Positions 27,538-37,383 are shown, counted from the first letter of the stretch. The stretch is 64,000 nucleotides of DNA from Ascidiaceihabitans sp023955215 (GCA_943788345.1 CALSPX010000004.1:62001-126000), one strand, 5' to 3'. Notes: generated by a model from the sequence alone, not told the origin. Translations and numbers: made by a program.

Positions 27538-29157
27538 ATGCTTGGCCAAATGATGACGTCCGCTTTGACAATACAATCCCTAGTGGATCATGCCGCTCGT
27601 TATCACACGGGGACTGAGGTGTATTCTGTCAACACCGGTGGTGGGGTGGAGGAGACCACTTGGGGCCAAGTTGGAGCCAATGCACACCGCCTTGGGCACG
27701 CATTGTCCAAGCTGGGTCTGGAACCACAGGCCCGGTGTGGCACGATTGCGTGGAACAATCGCCGCCATTTGGAAATTTACTTTGGCGTCTCAGGTGCTGG
27801 GTTTGTCTGCCATACAATCAATCCGCGTCTTTTCCCCGAACAATTGGTCTACATTTTGAACCATGCGGATGACAAAGTGCTGTTTGTGGACCGTACCTTT
27901 ATCCCGCTTGTGGCTGCGATCCGTGACAAACTACCCAATCTTGAGCACATCGTTTTGATGGAAGGTCGCGATGAAAGTGCCGCAGAAGTTATTGACGGGT
28001 TGGTTTTTTATGATGAGCTGATTGCGGATTGTGATCCAGTATATGTATGGCCTGAGTTTGATGAGAACACGGCTTCAAGTCTTTGTTATACCTCAGGAAC
28101 CACAGGAAACCCAAAGGGAGTTTTATATTCCCATCGCTCTACCGTATTGCATGCTTTGGCGTCTAATTTGACCGACTGTATCGGATATTCTGCAATGGAC
28201 GTTGTGCTGCCAGTCGTGCCGATGTTCCACGTCAACGCCTGGGGCACGCCCTATGCCTGTGCGATGACAGGCGCGCGGATGGTGATGCCGGGGCCTGGCT
28301 TAGACGGTGCTTCACTGGTTGCCTTGATCGACAAGTATAACGTTACGACCGCCCTGGGCGTTCCGACGATTTGGTTGGGTCTTCTAGGTGAAGCGGAAAA
28401 AGCGGGCTCGCAACTTGCGTCCTTGAAGCGAACGGTTGTTGGTGGCTCTGCTTGCCCACCCTCGATGATCACGGCGTTCCGTGAGAAATACGATGTTGAA
28501 ACCATTCACGCATGGGGCATGACGGAAATGTCTCCGCTGGGCTCCGCCAATCAGCCATTGGCCAAACATCTTGATTTACCGATTGAAGAGCAACACAAAC
28601 TTCGCGAAAACCAAGGCCGCCCAATGTGGGGCGTCGAATTGAAGGTTGTTGACGAAGTGGGGGGCGAGTTGCCCAACGATGCGCAAACGCAAGGCAACTT
28701 GATGGTGCGTGGCCATTGGATTTTAGACAGCTATTTCCAGAAAACCCGTGATGAAACTTTGACCGATGATTGGTTTCATACAGGTGATGTCGCGACGCTA
28801 GATCCAGATGGATATCTTAGTATCAAGGACCGTTCAAAGGACATTATCAAGTCGGGCGGGGAATGGATCTCGTCTGTTGATTTGGAGAATATCGCGATTG
28901 GTCACCCACAGCTTGCGGATGCTGCGGTGATTGGAGCATCCCATTCCAAATGGGATGAACGCCCAATTTTGATTGCCGTTGTTGTCGAAGGCGAAACACC
29001 TTCAGAGGCAGACGTGCTCGCAATATTTGAGGGTAAGATTGCGAAGTGGCAAATCCCTGACTGCGTTATCTTTACTGATGTTTTGCCTCGGAACGCGACT
29101 GGTAAGGTCCTTAAGCGAAACCTGAGGGATGAGTTTGGCAATGTCCTATTAGGATAA
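27538..29157 (+). CDS. Long/medium-chain fatty-acid acyl-CoA synthetase
   Basis: A 539-residue acyl-adenylate-forming enzyme. Motifs in order: the P-loop SLCYTSGTTGNPKGVLYSH, VVPMFHVNAWG, HAWGMTEMSPLG, the hinge DWFHTGDVATLDPDGYLSIKDR and the C-terminal PRNATGKVLKRNLRD with its catalytic Lys. This form is close to medium/long-chain fatty acid ligases (AlkK/FadD-like). The frame opens at 27448, but the ATG at 27538 has a near-perfect GGAGG 6 bases upstream and fits the family's N-terminus. It follows pgi by 133 bases including a hairpin and is closed by its own terminator, so it is probably an independent gene. Confidence 0.88.
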   Translation: MLGQMMTSALTIQSLVDHAARYHTGTEVYSVNTGGGVEETTWGQVGANAHRLGHALSKLGLEPQARCGTIAWNNRRHLEIYFGVSGAGFVCHTINPRLFPEQLVYILNHADDKVLFVDRTFIPLVAAIRDKLPNLEHIVLMEGRDESAAEVIDGLVFYDELIADCDPVYVWPEFDENTASSLCYTSGTTGNPKGVLYSHRSTVLHALASNLTDCIGYSAMDVVLPVVPMFHVNAWGTPYACAMTGARMVMPGPGLDGASLVALIDKYNVTTALGVPTIWLGLLGEAEKAGSQLASLKRTVVGGSACPPSMITAFREKYDVETIHAWGMTEMSPLGSANQPLAKHLDLPIEEQHKLRENQGRPMWGVELKVVDEVGGELPNDAQTQGNLMVRGHWILDSYFQKTRDETLTDDWFHTGDVATLDPDGYLSIKDRSKDIIKSGGEWISSVDLENIAIGHPQLADAAVIGASHSKWDERPILIAVVVEGETPSEADVLAIFEGKIAKWQIPDCVIFTDVLPRNATGKVLKRNLRDEFGNVLLG

Positions 29158-29175
29158 GTTGGCCCACAAATGGCG

Positions 29176-29211
29176 AAACGGCGCGACCAAAGTTTGGACG
29201 CGCCGTTTTCT
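29176..29211 (+). terminator. Intrinsic terminator after acyl-CoA synthetase gene
   Basis: AAACGGCGCG at 29176-29185 pairs perfectly with CGCGCCGTTT at 29199-29208; the loop adds CCAAA/TTTGG pairs, and the stem ends in TTTTC. The outer stem sequence is almost the same as in the terminator at 55896-55931. Confidence 0.75.
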
Positions 29212-29234
29212 ATTGTAGATCGCTGTAAAGATAG

Positions 29235-29308
29235 TGGAGCGGGTAACGAGAATCGAACTCGTAACTAAAGCTTGGGAAGCTGCCGTGATACCTTTTCACC
29301 ATACCCGC
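29235..29308 (-). tRNA. tRNA-Gly (anticodon CCC)
   Basis: Read on the minus strand, a 74-base cloverleaf: acceptor GCGGGTA pairing with TACCCGC, D arm GTGA/TCAC, anticodon stem GCAGC/GCTTT around the loop TTCCCAA (anticodon CCC), T arm ACGAG-TTCGATT-CTCGT, discriminator T and an encoded CCA. One mismatch occurs in the anticodon stem (C28-T42). It reads glycine GGG codons. Confidence 0.93.
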
Positions 29309-29349
29309 CACTCGGTGTTGGGATAGGCGATTGGGGTAGGGCGGTCAAC

Positions 29350-31392
29350 CTATCCTCGGCGTCGTCTGCGGCGCCCACCACCTTCTTTGTCTCCGCCGCC
29401 TGTGTTGAAGTTCACATCGGGTATAGTGACGATTGAATTTAGGATCGGAAACGGTTCTGCCGAATTTGGAATAGCAGACGCATTCACAAAGTGCTCTTGA
29501 AAACGCGGTTCAATTGCCGTCTCGATTTTGTGAATCGCACGGACAGTCGCTTCGATTTCTGTGCGTGCCTCACGGTTTAGCAGCGCAATACGTGCCCCTG
29601 TGCCTGCAGCGTTGCCAGCGGATGTCACCTTGTCTAAAGGCGCATCTGGGATCATGCCCAGCACCATCGCGTGTTTGGGGGAAATATGCGCGCCAAAAGC
29701 GCCAGCCAGAACCACACGGTCCACTTTGTCGACGTTGAATTTGTCCATCAACAAGCGTGCACCTGAATAAAGCGCTGCTTTGGCCATTTGTATTTCACGG
29801 ATGTCGCGGTTTGTGACTGTTATTTTGGGGCCACCGCTTTCCGTCGCATCATAAACGAGGAATGAGTAGGTTCGCCCGTCCAAGAAGCAATTGGCTGCGC
29901 CGGTTTGTTCTGGTGATCCAATTAAACCCGGGCCATCAACAATGCCCGCAAGGCGCATTTCAGCGACCATCTCGATAATGCCGGAACCACAGATGCCAGT
30001 GACACCTGAGCCTGCGATGGCTTCATCGAAACCGTCCTCGTCTGACCAGATATCTGACCCGATCACACGGAAACGCGGAACCTTGGTGACAGGATCAATT
30101 TCTACTCGCTCTATCGCACCGGGTGCAGCGCGTTGACCTGAACTGATTTGAGCACCTTCAAAAGCGGGGCCTGTCGGGGATGAGCAGGCAAGGACCTTTT
30201 CTTTGTTGCCCAGAAGGATTTCAGCGTTTGTGCCTACGTCCACTACCAAAACAAGGTCTTCAGACTTGTCTGGTGCCTCAGAGAGCGCCACAGCCGCTGC
30301 ATCCGCGCCAACGTGGCCTGCGATGCATGGCAGGATGTAAATGCGGGCAGAGGGATGGATGTTTAGGTCCAAGTCATCAGCACGCAGGCGCAGCGAATCC
30401 GATGTGGTCAGTGCGAAGGGGGCTTGGCCCAATTCAAAGGGGTCAATGCCAAGGAACAGATGGTGCATAACTGGATTGCAGACGAACACAGCGTCTACGA
30501 TCAATACTTTGTCGATTTCGGCTTCTGTGCTGACTTGGGTGAACAAGGCGTTCATTCCCTCGCGCACAGCTGCTGTCATTTCTGCGGCACCACCGGCGTT
30601 CATCATTGAATAGCTGACGCGGCTCATTAAATCTTCGCCGAAGCGGATTTGTGGATTCATGACACCAGAGGAGGCGACAACGTCACCAGTTTGCAAATCA
30701 CACAAGTGCGCGGCAATCGTGGTAGAGCCCAGATCGACAGCAAGGCCGTAAACCGTACCCTCATAATAGCCCGGCCATATGTGCATAATGCGCGGCGCGT
30801 TTTCATCATCACCCAAGTGCACAGCACAGGTGACTTTCCACCCACCTTTGCGCAGGATTGGCTGCATCTTTTGCAAGATATGCAGATCGGCGTGTACATT
30901 CTCAAGCTGCCATTGCTCATTGAGTGCAATGCGCAATCGTTCAAGATCACCCGTAGGGTCGTGCATATCGGGTTCTTGGACTTCGACGTAATACAGTTTG
31001 GTTGACGGGTTCATTACAATGTCACGCGCCTCAGCACGTTTTCGCACGACTTGTTTGTGCACTTGGCTTTCTGGTGGAACATCGATCACGATGTCGCCTT
31101 GCACAGTCGCTTGGCACCCCAAACGACGGCCCTCAATTAAGCCGCGTTTATCCTGATATCTTTGCTCAACGCTGTTCCATTCACTCAAAGCACCATCTTG
31201 AACAGTGACACCGTGTTTGGAAAATTCGCCGTAGCTGGGCGTGATCTGACATTTTGAACAAATGCCTCGTCCTCCACAGACCGAGTCCAAATCAACGCCT
31301 AACTTTCGTGCAGCTGTTAAAATTGGTGTGCCAACAGGGAAATTTCCGCGTTTACCGGATGGGGTGAAAACGACGAGAGGATCAGTGCTCAT
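29350..31392 (-). CDS. RamA-like corrinoid-protein activator (2Fe-2S/ASKHA, DUF4445)
   Basis: A 680-residue protein in which an N-terminal ferredoxin-like domain with Cys39, Cys45, Cys48 and Cys93 (CGGRGICSKC ... GCQA) is followed by an ASKHA ATPase-like domain (YGLAVDLGSTTIAAHLCD near residue 220, VVDVGTNAEILLG, GSGVTGICGSGIIEM). This is the architecture of ATP-dependent reductive activators of corrinoid methyltransfer proteins (RamA of methylamine pathways, and activators for glycine betaine and vanillate O-demethylase systems). The very C-terminus is Gly/Arg-rich (KEGGGRRRRRRG). AAAGGG lies upstream of the ATG. An MttB-family methyltransferase lies 3 kb away; no corrinoid protein gene is in the window. 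It is divergent from guaB. Confidence 0.85.
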   Translation of the reverse strand: MSTDPLVVFTPSGKRGNFPVGTPILTAARKLGVDLDSVCGGRGICSKCQITPSYGEFSKHGVTVQDGALSEWNSVEQRYQDKRGLIEGRRLGCQATVQGDIVIDVPPESQVHKQVVRKRAEARDIVMNPSTKLYYVEVQEPDMHDPTGDLERLRIALNEQWQLENVHADLHILQKMQPILRKGGWKVTCAVHLGDDENAPRIMHIWPGYYEGTVYGLAVDLGSTTIAAHLCDLQTGDVVASSGVMNPQIRFGEDLMSRVSYSMMNAGGAAEMTAAVREGMNALFTQVSTEAEIDKVLIVDAVFVCNPVMHHLFLGIDPFELGQAPFALTTSDSLRLRADDLDLNIHPSARIYILPCIAGHVGADAAAVALSEAPDKSEDLVLVVDVGTNAEILLGNKEKVLACSSPTGPAFEGAQISSGQRAAPGAIERVEIDPVTKVPRFRVIGSDIWSDEDGFDEAIAGSGVTGICGSGIIEMVAEMRLAGIVDGPGLIGSPEQTGAANCFLDGRTYSFLVYDATESGGPKITVTNRDIREIQMAKAALYSGARLLMDKFNVDKVDRVVLAGAFGAHISPKHAMVLGMIPDAPLDKVTSAGNAAGTGARIALLNREARTEIEATVRAIHKIETAIEPRFQEHFVNASAIPNSAEPFPILNSIVTIPDVNFNTGGGDKEGGGRRRRRRG

Positions 31393-31637
31393 TTACGTGC
31401 CCTTTGCAGTGTTTGAACATAGCATAGAGCGGCGTTTTCAAAGGGAAAGCCAAAGAGCGGCAAAACCTGCCTGCTGCGCGTCATTTTCGACATTTGGGTC
31501 TGTTTGAGAGGCTTTGAGCCTCCGGCGGGAGTTTATTGGGTAAGATGAAGGCAGGTTTGTGCGATGTCCTCTTTTCATTTGGGCAAAACCATGAGAAAGG
31601 AAACCGCCAAATGAACACTCTGCATGCGAGGTGCGAT

Positions 31638-33086
31638 ATGGAGATTCGTGAGGCTCTGACCTTTGATGATGTTTTGCTTGTTCCGGGGGCATCCGATGTG
31701 TTGCCTTCGACGGCTGATACGCGGACATTTGTAACCAAATCGATAGCGATGAATATTCCTTTGCTGAGTTCAGCAATGGATACCGTTACCGAGGGACGTA
31801 TGGCGATTGCCATGGCCCAAGCGGGTGGGATTGGTGTTGTTCACCGCAATCTTACGATTGAAGAGCAAGCCCGTGAGGTGCGCCGCGTAAAACGGTTTGA
31901 GAGTGGGATTGTTTATAACCCAATCACGTTGCGCCCTAATCAAACACTCGCTGATGCAAAAGCACTGCAGGAGCGTTACCGCGTAACGGGTTTCCCTGTG
32001 GTGGATGAAAACGATCGCGTCGTTGGAATTGTTACCAATCGCGATATGCGTTTTGCTAATGATGATGCGACCCCAGTTTCTGTTATGATGAGCACAGAAA
32101 ACTTGGCGGTCTTGCACGAACCTGCCGATCGCGAAGAGGCGATTAGCTTGATGAAGGCCCGTCGTATCGAAAAGCTGTTGATCACGGATGGATCCGGTAA
32201 GCTGACTGGCCTGTTGACGCTGAAAGACACTGAGCAAGCTGTTTTGAACCCGACGGCCTGTAAAGATGAGTTGGGACGTTTGCGCGTTTCTGCTGCATCA
32301 ACTGTGGGTGACGCGGGATTTGAGCGGACTATGGCGCTGGTTGAGGCTGGTGTGGATATGGTTGTGATCGACACGGCCCATGGTCACTCTGCTGGAGTTG
32401 CAGAGGCTGTACGTCGTGCCAAAACTATCTCTAGCGATATTCAAATTGTTGTTGGCAATGTTGTGACCGGTGCGGCGACCCGTGCCTTGATTGAGGCAGG
32501 TGCGGATGCGATCAAAGTGGGTGTTGGACCCGGTTCGATCTGTACCACGCGCATGGTTGCTGGTGTTGGCGTACCGCAATTGACTGCTGTTATGGATTGC
32601 GCGGCTGCGGCTGGCGACATCCCAGTGATTGCAGACGGTGGTATCAAGTTCTCAGGCGATTTTGCTAAGGCAATCGCGGCAGGTGCTTCATGTGCCATGG
32701 TTGGGTCAATGATCGCGGGTACGGACGAGTCCCCGGGCGATGTAATCCTTTACCAAGGCCGTAGTTTTAAGAGCTACCGTGGTATGGGGTCATTGGGCGC
32801 AATGGCGCGTGGTTCTGCGGACCGCTATTTCCAAAAGGATGCGGCGAGTGACAAGTTGGTTCCTGAAGGGATCGAAGGCCAAGTGCCATACAAAGGCAGT
32901 GCAGGCGCGGTTATCCATCAACTTGTTGGCGGGCTACGTGCCTCAATGGGCTACACGGGCAACGCGACAATCGCTGAGATGCGCAAAGGCTGTAGCTTTG
33001 TGAAGATCACAGGCGCTGGTTTAAGTGAAAGCCACGTCCACGATGTACGTATCACACGTGAAAGCCCAAATTACCGGATCGGTTGA
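31638..33086 (+). CDS. guaB: Inosine-5'-monophosphate dehydrogenase
   Basis: A 482-residue enzyme converting IMP to XMP with NAD, the committed step of GMP synthesis. The N-terminal barrel start (REALTFDDVLLVPG), two inserted CBS domains (about residues 95-205), the catalytic cysteine loop GVGPGSICTTRMVAGVGVPQ and the flap region YRGMGSLGAM are present. The frame is open from 31536; the ATG at 31638 has GAGGTG upstream and starts at the conserved N-terminus. It is followed after 45 bases by the rsmB-type gene. Confidence 0.97.
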   Translation: MEIREALTFDDVLLVPGASDVLPSTADTRTFVTKSIAMNIPLLSSAMDTVTEGRMAIAMAQAGGIGVVHRNLTIEEQAREVRRVKRFESGIVYNPITLRPNQTLADAKALQERYRVTGFPVVDENDRVVGIVTNRDMRFANDDATPVSVMMSTENLAVLHEPADREEAISLMKARRIEKLLITDGSGKLTGLLTLKDTEQAVLNPTACKDELGRLRVSAASTVGDAGFERTMALVEAGVDMVVIDTAHGHSAGVAEAVRRAKTISSDIQIVVGNVVTGAATRALIEAGADAIKVGVGPGSICTTRMVAGVGVPQLTAVMDCAAAAGDIPVIADGGIKFSGDFAKAIAAGASCAMVGSMIAGTDESPGDVILYQGRSFKSYRGMGSLGAMARGSADRYFQKDAASDKLVPEGIEGQVPYKGSAGAVIHQLVGGLRASMGYTGNATIAEMRKGCSFVKITGAGLSESHVHDVRITRESPNYRIG

Positions 33087-33131
33087 TCCACTTCTTCTTG
33101 CCGTCGTTGGCCAATATTTAGGAAACGTATC

Positions 33132-34289
33132 ATGACACCAGGCGCACGCGTGGCAGCAGCCATTGAAATCTTGGATATGATCCACGACGGACAAGCGGTT
33201 GAAAAATCATTGACCGCGTGGGCGCGTCGCAGCCGTTTTGCAGGGTCCAAGGACCGTGCGGCGGTTCGCGATCACGTTTTCGATACGGTTCGTAACTGGC
33301 GTGCAGACGCAGTGCGTGGGGGCAGTGGAACAGGGCGTGGCCGCATGATTGGCCGTTTGCGCGCCCTTGATATGGACATTGAAGCGTTGTTCCATGGTGA
33401 AGGCCATGCGCCAGCTCCATTAAGCGAGGAAGAAAACATCGCAGGGCAGGCACCGACAGACCAAGCAGACGTTTGGAACATGCCAGAGTGGATTTTGCCC
33501 GAATTTGAACGGTCGCTCGGTGAAGCGGCTGCTGATACTGCGGCACTGCTGCAATCACGCGCGCCCATCACGTTGCGGGTCAATGTTGGCAAATGTAACG
33601 TCAATCAAGCGGCTGCGGATTTGGCAGAGATCGGTATCGAAACGCAGGCCAATCCTGTTTGTCCGACTGCGCTGACAATTACGTCTGGCGAACGCAAACT
33701 GCGCAACAGCCCTGCATATCTTGAGGGTTGGGTTGAACTGCAAGACGCGTCGAGCCAAGCGATCGTTGCTGACCTTCCTGAAGCGGTGCAAGTTTTGGAT
33801 TACTGCGCAGGCGGAGGCGGTAAAGCGCTGGCGCTTGCAGCGCAGGGTCGCCAAGTGATCGCGCATGATATCAACTTTGATCGTATGATGGATATCCCGG
33901 CGCGCGCTGAGCGGGCAGGAACAAGCATCAAGCTTCTTGCTACGGATATGATCGAAGCTGAGGGTTTGTTCGACGTGGTCTTGGTTGATGCGCCTTGTTC
34001 AGGCAGTGGCGCATGGCGTCGCAGTCCGGAGGGAAAGTGGGCCTTGACCGAGGAGCGCCTGACGGAACTGACTGTGCTGCAAGACGATATCTTGGACGAA
34101 ACCGTACAGTATGTGTCTCAAAACGGGACGCTCGTGTTTGGTACCTGTTCTGTTTTCCAACGTGAGAATGAGGATCGCGTTTCTGCATTTCTTGAGCGCC
34201 ATCCAGATTGGAAATGTGTGAAGCAGACCCGTTTAGATGTGTCTGATTTGGCTGATGGGTTTTTCGCGGCACACTTGACACGCGAGTAA
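33132..34289 (+). CDS. RsmB/NOP-family rRNA (cytosine-5) methyltransferase
   Basis: A 385-residue RNA m5C methyltransferase. The N-terminal third is a NusB-like RNA-binding region. The catalytic domain shows the SAM site (VLDYCAGGGGKALALAAQG), the PC motif (DAPCSGSGAWRRSPEGKW) and the second catalytic cysteine (FGTCSVFQRENEDRV). It is shorter than E. coli RsmB (about 430 residues) but of the usual size for roseobacter homologues, so assignment to 16S position 967 is likely but not certain. It probably shares a transcript with guaB. Confidence 0.88.
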   Translation: MTPGARVAAAIEILDMIHDGQAVEKSLTAWARRSRFAGSKDRAAVRDHVFDTVRNWRADAVRGGSGTGRGRMIGRLRALDMDIEALFHGEGHAPAPLSEEENIAGQAPTDQADVWNMPEWILPEFERSLGEAAADTAALLQSRAPITLRVNVGKCNVNQAAADLAEIGIETQANPVCPTALTITSGERKLRNSPAYLEGWVELQDASSQAIVADLPEAVQVLDYCAGGGGKALALAAQGRQVIAHDINFDRMMDIPARAERAGTSIKLLATDMIEAEGLFDVVLVDAPCSGSGAWRRSPEGKWALTEERLTELTVLQDDILDETVQYVSQNGTLVFGTCSVFQRENEDRVSAFLERHPDWKCVKQTRLDVSDLADGFFAAHLTRE

Positions 34290-34429
34290 GGCTGCCCAAC
34301 AATCAACCTTAAGTGGCGCTTTGGGGCCGATTAAGAGGCGATTAACCGATCCTAAGCGATAAGCACTGCAGAGATTCTATTTCTGATTGGGGATATCCTT
34401 GGGGGACAGCACATACCCTTTCAATTTAT

Positions 34430-35980
34430 CTAAGCGGGCAAGTGGATGTTGAACCTCGTGCGGATAGCAGCATCCAACACCGGATCAAACTGTGCCTTTG
34501 AGCGTTGGCTCAAGATTTCTTCTTTGCGTGCAATCGCGTTTTCGATCAGATCAGGCTTGTCTTTCTCAGCCCATTCCTTTGGTGACATCCGGTTCCCAAA
34601 GGTCGGATAGACACAATCCGTTTGCATCCTTGCAAGGGTTTGATCCGTTCCAAGGTAATGACCAGGTCCGCCCATGCAAACCTCAGCAATCTGATCCAAC
34701 GCCATTGTTTCGTTATTCACCTCGACGCCGCGCACGCAACGCAACGCTTGGCCAATGATGTCATCGCCCAATATGAGGGATTCATGGCAGAAGCCCAACA
34801 AGGACGCGTGCATCCCCGCAGCCTCATAAACCATGTTCACACCTGACAGTCCGGCCATGACGTTGGAACACATCTGTTCCCAACCTGCCTGCATGTCCGG
34901 CATTTTAGAATCCGTGGCACCTGCTGCAGCACCGCCCGGTAGGTCGTAGAACCGGTGCATCTGGCCGCAACCCGCAGTCAGCAATGCCTGTTCGCCAGAA
35001 CCGATAGACATAGCACCTGTGCGTAAATCCAGTCCGAAAGGCCATGTGCCAAAGATCGCTGGCGCACCTGGTTTTACAGCGTTCACATAAACCAAACCTG
35101 CCAAACACTCTGCCACGGCTTGTACAATAGCGCCCGCAATTGTGGATGGGGCCGTGGCACCAGACATACCAGCCGACAACAACAAAACAGGCATGCCTGC
35201 CTTGATGCATTCCTCCATAACTTGGCAAGACTCGGTTGCGAACTTCATCGGTGGCACAACAAAGCAGTTGGAGTTGGACATGAACGGACGCGCACGCCAT
35301 TTGTCTTCGCCCCCTGCAATCATGTGCAGCATTTCGATTGCGGGTGCCACAAACTCAGGTTCGGAAAAGGACATGCCAATGTGTTTTGTCGTGCCAGTGC
35401 AGGTCGCAAAGACACTGTTGTATTCCATTTCACAGTTGTCAGTGATGTCACGCGCAACCATCGGTCGTTGGCAAAAATGGATGTTGTCCAAGGTATCACA
35501 GATTTGGGCCGCATCATGCAGGTCTTGGATCGTGGATTCACGATAATGCCGGCCATGGACGTCTACCAAATGAACCGCAGCACCCGCAGTGCCGTAGTGG
35601 ACGCGGCTACCGCCCAAATCCATGTCGTTAAGGCCGTCACGGCTGTGTAATGTCATGGAGCGGTTGGCTTTGGCGATTGTGTCCTCAACCAACGCACGGG
35701 GGAAACGAATGCGTCCGTCTTCGCCCTCAATTGCGCCGACGCTTGTAAGGTAAGCGACGCCTGAAGGCGGGGCGTCCGCCAACCCAATGGTTTCAAGGGC
35801 AGTCAGCGCAGCCTCGTGAATGTTTTGCACATCGATGTCTGTAAGGGGGTTATAACGCCCGCCGTCCATGCCGGGGCGAATGGGGCGCATGCTTTCGGCC
35901 AATGGTGCTGCACGCGCGGCTCTGCGTGCGGCGCGGCCGCCGCTGCGGCCAGCGCTACGTGATGGGGTTTCGTCGTTCAT
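34430..35980 (-). CDS. MttB-family (non-pyrrolysine) methyltransferase
   Basis: A 516-residue member of the trimethylamine methyltransferase family (COG5598). It carries no in-frame TAG, so it belongs to the non-pyrrolysine branch, of which some members (MtgB) demethylate glycine betaine and others proline betaine, carnitine or related quaternary amines. The N-terminus is Arg/Ala-rich (SRSAGRSGGRAARRAARAA), as in many roseobacter members; the barrel begins near residue 30 (RPIRPGMDGGRYNPLTD). AGGA lies about 9 bases upstream of the ATG. Family knowledge says it needs a corrinoid protein and a RamA-like activator; only the latter is nearby (29350-31392). Substrate inferred, not shown. Confidence 0.88.
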   Translation of the reverse strand: MNDETPSRSAGRSGGRAARRAARAAPLAESMRPIRPGMDGGRYNPLTDIDVQNIHEAALTALETIGLADAPPSGVAYLTSVGAIEGEDGRIRFPRALVEDTIAKANRSMTLHSRDGLNDMDLGGSRVHYGTAGAAVHLVDVHGRHYRESTIQDLHDAAQICDTLDNIHFCQRPMVARDITDNCEMEYNSVFATCTGTTKHIGMSFSEPEFVAPAIEMLHMIAGGEDKWRARPFMSNSNCFVVPPMKFATESCQVMEECIKAGMPVLLLSAGMSGATAPSTIAGAIVQAVAECLAGLVYVNAVKPGAPAIFGTWPFGLDLRTGAMSIGSGEQALLTAGCGQMHRFYDLPGGAAAGATDSKMPDMQAGWEQMCSNVMAGLSGVNMVYEAAGMHASLLGFCHESLILGDDIIGQALRCVRGVEVNNETMALDQIAEVCMGGPGHYLGTDQTLARMQTDCVYPTFGNRMSPKEWAEKDKPDLIENAIARKEEILSQRSKAQFDPVLDAAIRTRFNIHLPA

Positions 35981-36544
35981 GGGATGTATCCTGTTGGGCT
36001 AATGGCTGAATTGACTTCAAGTGTTGTCGATCAATTCAAAGTGGGGCGCCCCCGCGCCGCACGCCCACGTTCTGCGCCTATCGTACGCACAACCAGCTCA
36101 ATTTTGCAGAAAGGTTCCTGCATTGCCGTCCTCCCAAACGTTCGTTGTAGGAAGGGTGCCGCGAACAGATGTACCCTGTCGAGCCTGTTTGCGACCTATG
36201 TCGTTTTTGCATCATCAGCGGGGAGTTGCCGCACATGTCATTCCATTTTTGTGGAGGTCTGCGCGGTATGAAAGTGCACAGGTCGTTTGGTGATTTTGGC
36301 GCAGGAGTGCTAAAATTCAATTTGTTTATAACATCGGTTTTGCACGGGCAGATGGATCAGTCTCTGCAGGCCTGCACTGTCGAGTAAGTCGGTTGTAAGA
36401 CGAACAATGAACAGGATCTTGAAATGAAAGCTTTAGTGACATTTTGCGGCCCCAGTCGTGACCGCGACACCGGCCTTTGCGCATATCGTTCCGTTTCTAA
36501 TTTGGATCAATTTGGCAGCGGCGCAGATGTGTGCCCCCATCATT
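35981..36544. other. 564-base intergenic region, no gene supported
   Basis: The stretch between the MttB-type gene start and the TPM gene end. It must contain the promoter of the minus-strand methyltransferase gene. A 90-codon plus-strand frame at 36002-36271 and another frame at 36424-36624 lack convincing ribosome sites and family resemblance. The sequence around 36424-36540 can be read as a signal-peptide-like peptide only if a frameshift near 36460 is allowed, so decayed coding DNA is possible. Confidence 0.4.
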
Positions 36545-37372
36545 TCACCAACGTCCGGATGCACCGCCACCGCTGGAGCGGCCACCGCCAAACCCGCGCT
36601 TTTTTGAACCAGAGCGGCGGCTGATCACATAGCTTGAGCTTTCGCAATGGTCACAACGCCTACAATGCAGCGTTTTGCGCCCCGATCCTTTTGCCGCGCT
36701 GCTGGCTTTGCGCGTGGTTGTTCGCCTGACACTTAGTGCACCGCGGTACATACAGGATGGGCACTTGCGCAGTTTGCTCGCCATATCACCCAGCCAGCGG
36801 CGGAAGGTGAATACAACAGCCGCGAAAAGGCCAACGATGAATACCAGCGGGCTGTCGTTTGATTTTGGGGCAGGTTGCCCCTTTGCATAGGGACGGGCGA
36901 GCTGGGCGATTGTATCCGCCACACCGTCTTTGATCCCACGTGCGTATTTATCGCTGCGAAAAGATGGCAAATAACTACGGTCAATGACCCGACCAGCTTC
37001 ATTGTTCCAACTTGCATCATAGCCCGCACCCAATTCAATCCGCATGGCGCGGTCATCTGGCAGGACCAAGACCAATATGCCGTCATTGCGCGTTGCATCC
37101 CCAATGCCCCAGTCGTTGAACAGTTTGGTAGCGAACTCTTCTAGCGTTTCGTCAGGCGCGTAGGGCGCTTGGCTTTCCAATGTGATAATTGTCATTTGAA
37201 TGCCTGTATCGGCCTTTAACGATTTCAGCATGCCGCGCACCTCTGCCAAATCCTCTGTATCGAGCAATTGGGCAAAATCGTTTACATGCGGCGAAATTGG
37301 CGATGGGTAGGGCTGTGCGATGCTCGCCATCGGAAAAAGGCAAACGATCATGGCAAACAAAAAATGTCGCAT
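36545..37372 (-). CDS. TPM-domain (YgcG-like) exported membrane protein
   Basis: A 275-residue protein with a signal peptide (residues 1-19, MRHFLFAMIVCLFPMASIA), a periplasmic TPM domain (about 30-150, with HVNDFAQLLDTEDLAEV, LFNDWGIGDATRNDGILVLV and MRIELGAGYD), one transmembrane segment (VFIVGLFAAVVF), a possible zinc ribbon (CPSC ... CRRCDHC) and a Gly/Ser-rich tail ending RSSGGGASGRW. TPM domains are named after TLP18.3, Psb32 and MOLO-1; bacterial roles are poorly known. A TTG at 37387 is possible, but the ATG at 37372 has GAGGAA upstream. It starts 11 bases after the aminotransferase stop, so the two are one unit. Confidence 0.8.
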   Translation of the reverse strand: MRHFLFAMIVCLFPMASIAQPYPSPISPHVNDFAQLLDTEDLAEVRGMLKSLKADTGIQMTIITLESQAPYAPDETLEEFATKLFNDWGIGDATRNDGILVLVLPDDRAMRIELGAGYDASWNNEAGRVIDRSYLPSFRSDKYARGIKDGVADTIAQLARPYAKGQPAPKSNDSPLVFIVGLFAAVVFTFRRWLGDMASKLRKCPSCMYRGALSVRRTTTRKASSAAKGSGRKTLHCRRCDHCESSSYVISRRSGSKKRGFGGGRSSGGGASGRW

Positions 37373-37383
37373 CACTAGATTCC

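Noticed and set aside
36002..36271. 90-codon frame divergent from the MttB-type gene
   Set aside because: No ribosome site and Cys/Arg/Ser-rich unnatural composition.
36424..36624. 66-codon frame starting after AGGATCTTGAA
   Set aside because: The ribosome site is fair, but the frame overlaps the TPM gene antisense and looks unnatural; a frameshifted reading resembles a signal peptide, too weak to call a gene.
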